The notes under the pieces: model-generated
Seen by the model: the letters and a program-made list of their open reading frames with translations, nothing else
Database searches by the model: none
What the model was told of the DNA's origin: nothing
Assembly: GCA_013003145.1 (NCBI GenBank)
Contig: JABDLH010000087.1
Span: 1-29,373 of the forward strand
Source: Flavobacteriaceae bacterium
GTDB taxonomy: Bacteria; Bacteroidota; Bacteroidia; Flavobacteriales; Flavobacteriaceae
Length of the DNA: 29,373 nucleotides
Direction of reading: 5' to 3'
In this document: piece by piece, positions 25,001 to 29,373 of the stretch
Layout of the letters: every line of letters starts with the position of its first letter
How positions within the stretch are numbered: position 1 is the first letter of the stretch
Translations under genes and position numbers: made by a program

Positions 25001-26434
25001 TCGCAGAAACTTGCCGGATTTTCCAAAGGTGAGGCGGATGTTCTGCGGAAAGCCATGGGTAAGAAGATCTTTGCCCTGCTTGAAAAACTAAAGCCCAAAT
25101 TCCTGGATGGAGGGGAAGAGAGAGGACACCCGAGGGATGTGCTTGAAAAGATATGGAAAGACTGGGAAGCTTTTGCATCTTATGCTTTCAATAAAAGTCA
25201 CTCTACCTGCTATGCATATATCGCCTACCAGACGGCTTACCTGAAAGCTCATTACCCGGCAGAGTACATGGCTGCAGTACTTTCTAATAACATGAACGAT
25301 ATTAAGCAGGTGACCTTTTTCATGGAAGAATGCCGCCGAATGGGCTTAGAGGTATTGGGACCGGATGTGAACGAATCCTATTACAAGTTCGCGGTAAATA
25401 ACCAGAATGCCATCCGCTTTGGGATGGGCGCTATTAAGGGCGTGGGCAGGTCTGCCGTAGAAACTATCGTAGCAGAGCGAAAAGAAAACGGGCATTTCCT
25501 GTCTGTTTTTGACTTATCCAAGAGAATCGATCTCAGGGCAGCCAACAAGAAGGCGTTTGAAAACCTGGCCTTAGCCGGTGGATTCGATTCTTTCGGGGAC
25601 ACCCACAGGGCCCAGTATTTCCACGAGGAAGGAGACGGGATCACCTTCCTTGAAAAAGTGATCAAGTACGGCGCCAGGGCCCAGGAAAGTGCTAATTCGT
25701 CCCAGGTGAGCCTTTTTGGCAGCGCCAGCGAAGTGCAGATCCCGGAACCCGAAGTCCCACCATGTGAACCCTGGGGAACCATGGAAAAGTTACGAAAGGA
25801 AAAAGAGGTGGTGGGGATCTACATCTCCGGGCATCCATTGGATGATTTTAAGATAGAAGTGAAAACCTTCTGTAATGCTGATCTCTCCTGTTTTCAGAAT
25901 CTCCCCGAATACGTTAATCGGGAATTATCATTTGCCGGTGTAATTACTGATGTACAGCACAGGGTATCTAAGAATGGTAAAGGTTGGGGCTTATTTACCG
26001 TGGAAGATTATAACGAATCTTTCGAATTCAGAATTTTTGGCGAAGAATACCTGAAGTTCCGCCATTTCCTGATGATTAATTCATTCATCTATATCAAGGC
26101 CTATGTGCGTGAAGGATGGACCAACCGGGATACAGGGATGAAGGGCGACCCAAGGTTGCAGTTCAACAGTTTTATGTTGTTGCAGGATGTCATGGAAAAT
26201 TATGCGAAAAAACTGACCATTAACCTGGACATCAACAGGCTGGAGGAGAGTCGAATTCATAAACTGAAAGATATCCTGGTATCTTTCCAGGGAAACCACC
26301 CGCTTAACTTTTCTATTTATGAGATGGAGGAATCCATCAAAGTGAACCTCTCCAGCCGGAAGCAGAAGATCGGGATAAGCAGTGAATTACTGCAATTACT
26401 GGAGGAACAGGAAGTGCATTTTAAACTGAATTGA
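22058..26434 (+). CDS. dnaE: DNA polymerase III alpha subunit with fused N-terminal DnaQ-like exonuclease
   Basis: This is the replicative polymerase catalytic subunit, 1458 residues. Residues 1-185 form a DEDDh proofreading exonuclease (FDTETTG with Asp6 and Glu8; His170 and Asp175 in HNATAD). A PHP domain starts near residue 262 (HLHNHSQFS, AITDHANMM). The polymerase core follows with GPGRGSAAGSV and MPDIDIDF, Asp686 and Asp688, and the third catalytic Asp854 in KMDFLG. A beta-clamp-binding motif QVSLF lies at 1216-1220, and an OB domain (LSFAGVITDVQ) follows it. Standalone DnaE is about 1160 residues, and the extra length is the exonuclease. Such fusions are known in Bacteroidota. The gene stands alone. 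Confidence 0.97.
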   Translation: MYLIFDTETTGLPKRWDAPFHDTDNWPRCVQIAWQLHDNMGRLVEHQDYLIRPDGFDIPYDAEKIHGISTDLAREQGIPLDEALDKFNAALAKAKFIVGQNVGFDVNIMGAEFHREAIDNPLQELPVLDTCTEATAELCQIPGGRGGKFKLPTLTELHQHLFGEPFSEAHNATADVEATTRCFLELVRRRQYSLQTLQQAPGYYEQYEEVNPTEIPKIGLRHVNLKKASKKIAEKLGTHEGPSISKEEIRENLEHLEEASFVHLHNHSQFSVLQSTIKIKDLVQTAGDMGMPAVAITDHANMMGAFHFVREVKAYNKNLQEQAAGEGEETTAKELVPIIGCEFFVCEDHTNKNVKDIGYQVVFLAKNKKGYHNLAKMSSLAYTDGFYYVPRIDRKVVEQYKDDIIVLTGNIYGEVPSKILNVGENQAEEALLWWKSVFGEDLYVEVMRHGQEDEDRANQVLISMAKKHNVPLVATNNTYYMQKEDAEAHDILLCVKDGEKQSTPIGRGRGYRYGLPNQEYYFKSPEEMKTLFKDLPESILNIADLVEKIEPYDLARDVLLPAFEIPEKFKVAEDEADGGKRGENAYLRHITFEGAKKRYGEITPEIEERLNFELQTIENSGYPGYFLIVEDFIREARNMDVSVGPGRGSAAGSVVAYCLKITNIDPIKYDLLFERFLNPDRVSMPDIDIDFDDEGRSRVMDYVIEKYGANQVAQIITYGTMAAKSSIRDTARVLDLPLSDADRISKLIPAMSKLGKIFGIPESDLKKKFRSDDMEKVNHLLNISEGDDLEAQTVNMARILEGSVRNTGIHACGVIITPDDITKFVPVSTAKDSDLYVTQFDNSVVESAGLLKMDFLGLKTLTLIKDTVKIVKAKHGISLVPDDFPLDDTKTYELFQRGETVGVFQYESPGMQKHMKDLKPTVFDDLIAMNALYRPGPMEYIPSFIARKHGREEISYDLPEMEEYLQETYGITVYQEQVMLLSQKLAGFSKGEADVLRKAMGKKIFALLEKLKPKFLDGGEERGHPRDVLEKIWKDWEAFASYAFNKSHSTCYAYIAYQTAYLKAHYPAEYMAAVLSNNMNDIKQVTFFMEECRRMGLEVLGPDVNESYYKFAVNNQNAIRFGMGAIKGVGRSAVETIVAERKENGHFLSVFDLSKRIDLRAANKKAFENLALAGGFDSFGDTHRAQYFHEEGDGITFLEKVIKYGARAQESANSSQVSLFGSASEVQIPEPEVPPCEPWGTMEKLRKEKEVVGIYISGHPLDDFKIEVKTFCNADLSCFQNLPEYVNRELSFAGVITDVQHRVSKNGKGWGLFTVEDYNESFEFRIFGEEYLKFRHFLMINSFIYIKAYVREGWTNRDTGMKGDPRLQFNSFMLLQDVMENYAKKLTINLDINRLEESRIHKLKDILVSFQGNHPLNFSIYEMEESIKVNLSSRKQKIGISSELLQLLEEQEVHFKLN

Positions 26435-26577
26435 TTAGCAGAGAAGCTCATATCTCGCGCATACAAATTAACAGCTGGAGTTCTCTCATTAACAAAGCCT
26501 TAATAGGATAGGAAGAATTGATGGTTATATAGGTAAAATGTATTTGTATGGAGTAAGAAAAAGCCCGAATATTTGAC

Positions 26578-26585
26578 TAAATTTG
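26578..26585 (+). promoter_or_regulatory. Predicted -7 box of trxA
   Basis: TAAATTTG is a perfect TAnnTTTG box, putting the start near 26592, about 17 bases before the trxA ATG. No TTG lies at the right distance upstream. The 174-base gap after dnaE otherwise holds nothing clear. Confidence 0.45.
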
Positions 26586-26608
26586 CATAATTCGAAAAAC
26601 TAGATAAA

Positions 26609-26926
26609 ATGGCTTTAGAAATAACAGACGCTACTTTTGACGAGGTAGTATTGAAAAGTGATAAACCCGTAGTTGTAGATTTCTGGGCGGCCTGGTGCGG
26701 TCCTTGTAGGATGGTAGGCCCCATCATTGATGAGGTCAGCGAAGAATACAAAGACAAAGCGGTGGTCGGCAAAGTAGACGTCGATGCCAACCAGGAGTTC
26801 GCAGCCAAATATGGCGTGCGTAACATCCCTACAGTTTTAGTCTTCAAAGACGGTGAAATCGTGAACAGACAAGTAGGTGTATCCCCTAAGAAGGTATACA
26901 CGGACGCTATTGACGCGGTTCTTTAG
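26609..26926 (+). CDS. trxA: Thioredoxin
   Basis: This 105-residue cytoplasmic thioredoxin reduces protein disulfides using electrons from thioredoxin reductase. The active site VDFWAAWCGPCRMVGPI contains the canonical WCGPC, and the cis-proline lies in VRNIPTVLVFKDGE; length and order are standard. It has no signal peptide, so it is not a periplasmic TlpA-type protein. It is flanked by its own promoter box and terminator and is therefore monocistronic. Confidence 0.96.
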   Translation: MALEITDATFDEVVLKSDKPVVVDFWAAWCGPCRMVGPIIDEVSEEYKDKAVVGKVDVDANQEFAAKYGVRNIPTVLVFKDGEIVNRQVGVSPKKVYTDAIDAVL

Positions 26927-26952
26927 AACCACGGTATAGCATTTAATATAGG

Positions 26953-26978
26953 AATCCGGCCCATGGGCCGGATTTTTT
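26953..26978 (+). terminator. Terminator after trxA
   Basis: AATCCGGCCC and GGGCCGGATT form a perfect 10-pair palindrome with only two bases between the arms, followed by six T. Confidence 0.92.
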
Positions 26979-27030
26979 ATGCTCGCTCACCAGATGTAAA
27001 TGACACCCATAAGTTCTTTATATTCGTGCT

Positions 27031-27960
27031 ATGGACCTCTCCAAAGAATTACATAAGGCGGCTTTATTTCCCAACCTTGAGCTTTTAGCGAAGCAGATCG
27101 TAGAGGGATACATCAGCGGTATCCATAAAAGTCCATTTCATGGGTTCTCTGCGGAGTTTGCTGAACACGCCATCTACAATACTGGCGAGAGCACAAAACA
27201 CATCGATTGGAAGCTCTTTGCGCGTACAGATAAGCTGTACACCAAGAAGTACGAGGAAGAAACCAACCTCAGGTGTCATATGATATTGGACAACTCGGCC
27301 TCCATGTATTACCCCGAAATGGAACAGCCTGTGTTAGAGAACCTGAACAAGATGGGGTTTGCGGTACTTGCCATAGCCGCTTTAATGGAACTTTTGAAGA
27401 AACAAAGGGATGCTGTGGGATTAAGCATATTCTCGGATAACTACCATTACTACGCCCCGGACAAAGGAAGTGAAAGACACCGCCAGATGTTACTGAATAA
27501 GTTAAGCGAAATGGTCAATACACCTCAACCTGGTAAACAAACCGAGATCTATACCTACTTACACCAGATCGCTGAGAAAATTAAAAGGCGCAGCCTGGTC
27601 TTTTTATTTACAGATATGTGGCAGACCGGTGAGGATGACGAGAAGCTTTTTGAAGCGCTCCGCCATTTAAAATATAACAGGCACGAGGTAGTGGTTTTCC
27701 ATTTGCTGGACAGGGATACTGAAGTAGCGTTTAATTTTGGTAGTGGACCTAAGCGATTTCTCGACGTGGAGACGGGTGATTATATCGACCTGTATTCGGA
27801 TAATGTTAAAGAGGCCTATGAGCGCAAGGTGAATGAATTTTTCCAGCATATAAAATTGCAATGTGCGCGGTACCGTATCAAGTATGTAGAAATTGATGTA
27901 GGGGAATCATTTGCCAAGGTGCTGAATACCTTTATGATAGAAAGGCAGCAATTCGGGTGA
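27031..27960 (+). CDS. DUF58 family protein with VWA-like fold
   Basis: This 309-residue protein matches the DUF58 family throughout. The signature SGIHKSPFHGFSAEFAEHAIY leads into IDWKLFARTDKLYTKKYEEE, and then comes a metal-ion-dependent adhesion-like motif LDNSASM near residue 86 with a VWA fold to the C-terminus. No membrane segment is seen. DUF58 genes usually sit beside a MoxR AAA+ ATPase and Bat (aerotolerance) proteins, acting together as a chaperone-like module; here no such neighbour is present, since it is flanked by trxA and tRNA-Asp. The exact role is unknown. Confidence 0.88.
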   Translation: MDLSKELHKAALFPNLELLAKQIVEGYISGIHKSPFHGFSAEFAEHAIYNTGESTKHIDWKLFARTDKLYTKKYEEETNLRCHMILDNSASMYYPEMEQPVLENLNKMGFAVLAIAALMELLKKQRDAVGLSIFSDNYHYYAPDKGSERHRQMLLNKLSEMVNTPQPGKQTEIYTYLHQIAEKIKRRSLVFLFTDMWQTGEDDEKLFEALRHLKYNRHEVVVFHLLDRDTEVAFNFGSGPKRFLDVETGDYIDLYSDNVKEAYERKVNEFFQHIKLQCARYRIKYVEIDVGESFAKVLNTFMIERQQFG

Positions 27961-27992
27961 TAAAATCTTTTTGTGGTTTTTGAATAAAATTG

Positions 27993-28023
27993 TTTGTCAA
28001 ATTGAAATAGCAATGTATATTTG
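27993..28023 (+). promoter_or_regulatory. Promoter of tRNA-Asp
   Basis: TTTG (27993-27996), a 19-base spacer and TATATTTG (28016-28023) match the flavobacterial consensus exactly. The start is expected near 28030, 11 bases before the mature tRNA. This is the best promoter in the window. Confidence 0.8.
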
Positions 28024-28040
28024 CACACGCTAAACGCCAC

Positions 28041-28114
28041 GGTCTGGTAGTTCAGTTGGTTAGAATACCTGCCTGTCACGCAGGGGGTCGCGGGTTCGAG
28101 TCCCGTCCAGACCG
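28041..28114 (+). tRNA. tRNA-Asp (anticodon GTC)
   Basis: The 74-base cloverleaf begins GGTCTGG and ends CCAGACC plus a G discriminator; the acceptor arms pair in all seven positions. The anticodon stem CCTGC/GCAGG holds a loop reading CTGTCAC with anticodon GTC, and the T-arm contains GGTTCGAGTCC. The CCA end is not encoded. It stands alone, with its own promoter and terminator. Confidence 0.97.
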
Positions 28115-28122
28115 CAACTAGC

Positions 28123-28155
28123 AAAGCCCTTTACACGCAGTGTAAGGGGCTTTTT
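28123..28155 (+). terminator. Terminator after tRNA-Asp
   Basis: AAAGCCCTTTACAC pairs with GTGTAAGGGGCTTT (14 pairs, one G-T) around a GCA loop and ends in five T, nine bases beyond the tRNA. Confidence 0.88.
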
Positions 28156-28207
28156 CTGTTTAGAGCGCCAAAGCTCGCTTTGGAAGCGAATAAACGGAAA
28201 AAGCCCC
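28146..28207. repeat. Nested long inverted repeat next to the tRNA terminator
   Basis: A 17-base arm at 28146-28162, starting GGGGCTTTTTC, is complementary to 28191-28207, ending GAAAAAGCCCC, with one G-T pair. Inside it CCAAAGC (28168-28174) and GCTTTGG (28177-28183) form another perfect stem. Its left arm is also the right arm of the tRNA terminator, so two folds compete. Confidence 0.8.
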
Positions 28208-28261
28208 TCCCCAACGCAGTTGGGAAAGGGCTTTGCTCTTGCAGGGCCACCCCTTTGGGCC
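28201..28261. repeat. Hairpin repeat, copy 1
   Basis: This copy contains CCCAAC-GCA-GTTGGG (6-pair stem, 3-base loop) flanked by AAGCCC and GGGCTT arms, then TTGCTCTTGCAGGGCC. Two related copies follow at 28349 and 28454. No ORF crosses it with coding character. Confidence 0.8.
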
Positions 28262-28297
28262 GATTTCCGAGCCTGTGAGGAAATCAATTCCGTCATG

Positions 28298-28325
28298 GTT
28301 CGAAGTTCAAAGTTCGAGGTTCGAA
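28298..28325. repeat. Array of four 7-bp units, GTTCRAR type
   Basis: The units read GTTCGAA, GTTCAAA, GTTCGAG and GTTCGAA with no spacer. The same heptamer forms a second array at 28512-28546. Confidence 0.85.
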
Positions 28326-28348
28326 ACACGTGATATAAATTCACACCT

Positions 28349-28400
28349 TCCAACGCAGTTGGGAAAGGGCGTGCTAATTGCAGGACCCACCCCCTGGGCC
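28349..28400. repeat. Hairpin repeat, copy 2
   Basis: The core TCCAACGCAGTTGGG and AAAGGGC are kept, then TTGCAGGACCCACCCCCTGGG. The outer AAGCCC arm of copies 1 and 3 is missing, so this copy is degenerate. It is followed by an 18-base separated CAGTG/CACTG pair. Confidence 0.75.
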
Positions 28401-28453
28401 CACAGTGGAGCGAAGCGATCACTGTAATCCCGTCCCAAAAAAATAGAAAATAT

Positions 28454-28502
28454 AAGCCCCTGCCCAACGCAGTTGGGTAAAGGGCTTTGCTCTTGCAGGG
28501 CC
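28454..28502. repeat. Hairpin repeat, copy 3
   Basis: It is nearly identical to copy 1: AAGCCCC, then CCCAACGCAGTTGGG, then AAAGGGCTTTGCTCTTGCAG. One extra base lies between the inner and outer arms. It is followed directly by the second heptamer array. Confidence 0.78.
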
Positions 28503-28511
28503 ATCATGCCA

Positions 28512-28546
28512 GTTCGAGGTTCGAGGTTCGAGGTTCAAAGTTTGAA
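28512..28546. repeat. Array of five 7-bp units, GTTCGAG type
   Basis: Three identical GTTCGAG units are followed by GTTCAAA and GTTTGAA. The order of hairpin repeat then heptamer array is the same as in the 28201-28325 block, so the two form a composite unit. Confidence 0.87.
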
Positions 28547-28547
28547 G

Positions 28548-28643
28548 CCTACCTACGGACCGTCCGACCGGCACGGGCGGGTAAGTAAATTCGAGGCCTG
28601 CTAAGGGCCCGTCCGACCGGCACTGGTGGGCAGGTAAATTCGA
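28548..28643. repeat. Two 47-bp direct repeats
   Basis: Copies at 28548-28594 and 28597-28643 share CGTCCGACCGGCAC, GTAAATTCGA and a CCT start, differing at about ten positions. They are GC-richer than the surrounding sequence and are separated by two bases. Confidence 0.8.
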
Positions 28644-28696
28644 TGTTTGAAACACTTTGTAAAAAATCACGTCTTCCCCAAATAATGAAGTGATCT

Positions 28697-28737
28697 AAAA
28701 AAAAAGCGGATAGACTTGATGAAGGTCTATCCGCTTT
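28697..28737 (-). terminator. Strong terminator at the end of the small-ORF unit
   Basis: A perfect 13-pair stem (AAAGCGGATAGAC with GTCTATCCGCTTT) around a 9-base loop is followed on the minus strand by a run of nine T. It works for transcripts coming from the right and lies 20 bases after the stop of the second small ORF. Confidence 0.9.
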
Positions 28738-28757
28738 GATATATATAGAAGGCTCTG

Positions 28758-28868
28758 TTAGCGCAAATCTTTTGGTTTTGTCCAACGGATTTTTCTGCTA
28801 CTCTTTTGATTAAAAAGGAACGTTAGCCTTCTAGGTCCCGTTGGTGATTGATTGATGAATGTTCTCAT
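28758..28868 (-). CDS. Candidate very small basic protein, 36 residues (second of a tandem pair)
   Basis: An ATG at 28868 opens a 36-codon frame ending in TAA. The peptide has ten Lys or Arg and one Asp (net about +9), with segments PTGPRRLTFLFNQKSS and IRWTKPKDLR, and no membrane segment or signal. I recognise no family. The case for a gene is context: the minus-strand box AACTATCAATC lies exactly 15 bases before its ATG, as in the neighbouring small ORF, and a strong terminator follows in the same direction. A nucleic-acid-binding or leader-peptide role would be guesswork. The frame could be chance. Confidence 0.45.
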   Translation of the reverse strand: MRTFINQSPTGPRRLTFLFNQKSSRKIRWTKPKDLR

Positions 28869-28894
28869 GACGATTGTTTTACTGATTGATAGTT
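28869..28894 (-). promoter_or_regulatory. Shared leader box before the second small ORF
   Basis: The minus strand has AACTATCAATC (28884-28894), then 15 bases including TAAAACAA before the ATG. The other copy is at 29024-29049. It may be a ribosome-loading or regulatory element; no Shine-Dalgarno sequence is present. Confidence 0.5.
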
Positions 28895-28909
28895 GTTACT
28901 TTATTCCGA

Positions 28910-29023
28910 CTATCTGTTGAAATTTCTGAACTGCGCCCATTGTGCTCTTTTACTGTTACTAAAGGTTGAGAAGTACTGTCCTGTTTTTGATTCTGTTGCT
29001 GTTCTGCTGTTAGATGCTTTCAT
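28910..29023 (-). CDS. Candidate very small basic protein, 37 residues (first of a tandem pair)
   Basis: An ATG at 29023 opens a 37-codon frame ending in TAG, 41 bases before the second small ORF. The peptide is rich in Ser, Thr, Asn, Lys and Arg, with TGQYFSTFSNSKRAQWAQF near its middle, net charge about +6, and no signal or membrane segment. It shares the upstream 11-base box and spacing with the second ORF. The aromatic residues at a regular spacing (F18, F21, W29, F32, F35) suggest an amphipathic helix. No family is recognised, and coding status is inferred from arrangement only. Confidence 0.45.
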   Translation of the reverse strand: MKASNSRTATESKTGQYFSTFSNSKRAQWAQFRNFNR

Positions 29024-29049
29024 GATATTTTGTTTTAAGATTGATAGTT
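29024..29049 (-). promoter_or_regulatory. Shared leader box before the first small ORF
   Basis: AACTATCAATC (29039-29049 on the minus strand) is followed by a 15-base stretch with TAAAACAA before the ATG, matching the copy at 28869-28894 in sequence and distance. Confidence 0.5.
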
Positions 29050-29117
29050 AATAGTTGTTTTAAAATTTCACTGCATCTACTAGACGCGACAGATTTAATT
29101 TCGTTACGGTACTATGT

Positions 29118-29137
29118 ATAAAATAGTACTATTTTAT
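29118..29137. promoter_or_regulatory. 20-bp perfect palindrome upstream of the small-ORF unit
   Basis: ATAAAATAGT and ACTATTTTAT are exact reverse complements with no spacer. It lies 95 bases before the first small ORF in AT-rich DNA where a promoter would be expected, so it may be an operator. A TTG lies upstream on the minus strand but no good TAnnTTTG box is present. Confidence 0.5.
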
Positions 29138-29373
29138 GTAATATTTAACAATTACAGGGAATATCTATTCTGCTTTAATTGGTTTATAAATTTGATTATC
29201 AAGAAATTAAACCCTTAAATAAGACTAATACTGTTTGATATAAAAGGCAAAGAAAATTTCCAGTTACCAAAAAATACATGACTTCAGGAATGTAGAAATG
29301 CTTAATTCAAGAAATTTAATATTAAAATAGGACCGTTTTAGAAAGCCCTGATCAAGTTAAGTGTAGTGGGGAA
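29138..29373. other. AT-rich tail without a recognisable gene
   Basis: The last 236 bases are strongly AT-rich. I see no ORF with coding character, no RNA gene and no terminator; the neighbouring gene lies beyond the window. Confidence 0.6.

Noticed and set aside
28060..28467. Minus-strand ORF of 135 codons across tRNA-Asp and the repeats
   Set aside because: It runs antisense through the tRNA and through the hairpin and heptamer repeats; its codons are set by the repeats (for example the SNFELRT segment) and it has no homologous character.
28298..28546. CRISPR-like array
   Set aside because: The units are 7 bases with no unique spacers, and no cas gene is nearby; these are simple tandem repeats.
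29114..29218. Plus-strand ORF of 34 codons starting inside the palindrome
   Set aside because: It is AT-driven (Phe, Ile, Asn, Tyr, Leu), without a leader match or terminator, and overlaps the probable control region of the minus-strand unit.

Overview
The window comes from the chromosome of a Bacteroidota bacterium, most likely a marine member of the Flavobacteriaceae. Four things point there: promoters of the TTG-N17-23-TAnnTTTG type, several lipoproteins with a short N-terminal signal ending in Cys, a ribosomal protein S16 with a long acidic tail, and a DnaE carrying a fused proofreading exonuclease. The genus cannot be named from the sequence. Most of the window is ordinary chromosomal gene content; the accessory-looking parts are the nitrous oxide reductase operon at the left and a repeat-rich stretch at the right end.

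Left third (about 1-7300): after the tail of an unrecognised plus-strand gene comes one compact minus-strand operon. In transcription order it holds a c-type cytochrome lipoprotein, a FAS1 (fasciclin) lipoprotein, nosZ (Sec/lipoprotein type, clade II-like), a small membrane protein in the nosB position, nosL, nosD, nosF and nosY. Together they reduce N2O to N2 in the periplasm: the cytochrome is the likely electron donor, NosZ is the enzyme, and NosDFY and NosL supply copper and sulfur for the Cu sites. A flavobacterial promoter with an FNR/CRP-like palindrome centred near -41 precedes the operon.

Middle (about 7340-17900): a tandem universal stress protein; a GH109-type exported alpha-N-acetylgalactosaminidase divergent from a nucleotidyltransferase and a NahK-like N-acetylhexosamine 1-kinase, together a plausible GalNAc salvage module; a GH37 trehalase lipoprotein; a glutaryl-CoA dehydrogenase-like acyl-CoA dehydrogenase; a Rieske oxygenase alpha subunit; an APC-family permease; and the tRNA1(Val) A37 methyltransferase TrmN.

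Right part (about 18000-28115): a secreted lipoprotein with four exact-period CHRD repeats and a C-terminal type-1 copper domain; rimM and rpsP behind a possible S16 leader RNA; a PA2169/DUF2383 four-helix protein; the DnaE-exonuclease fusion; thioredoxin; a DUF58 (VWA) protein; and tRNA-Asp with a very clear promoter and terminator.

End (28115-29373): no conventional gene. It holds nested inverted repeats, three copies of a hairpin-bearing repeat, two arrays of a 7-bp repeat and a pair of 47-bp direct repeats. Next to these lies a candidate minus-strand unit of two very small basic ORFs (37 and 36 codons). Each has the same 11-nt box exactly 15 nt before its ATG, a strong terminator follows 20 nt after the second, and a 20-bp perfect palindrome lies upstream. 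This is the best candidate in the window for something undescribed.
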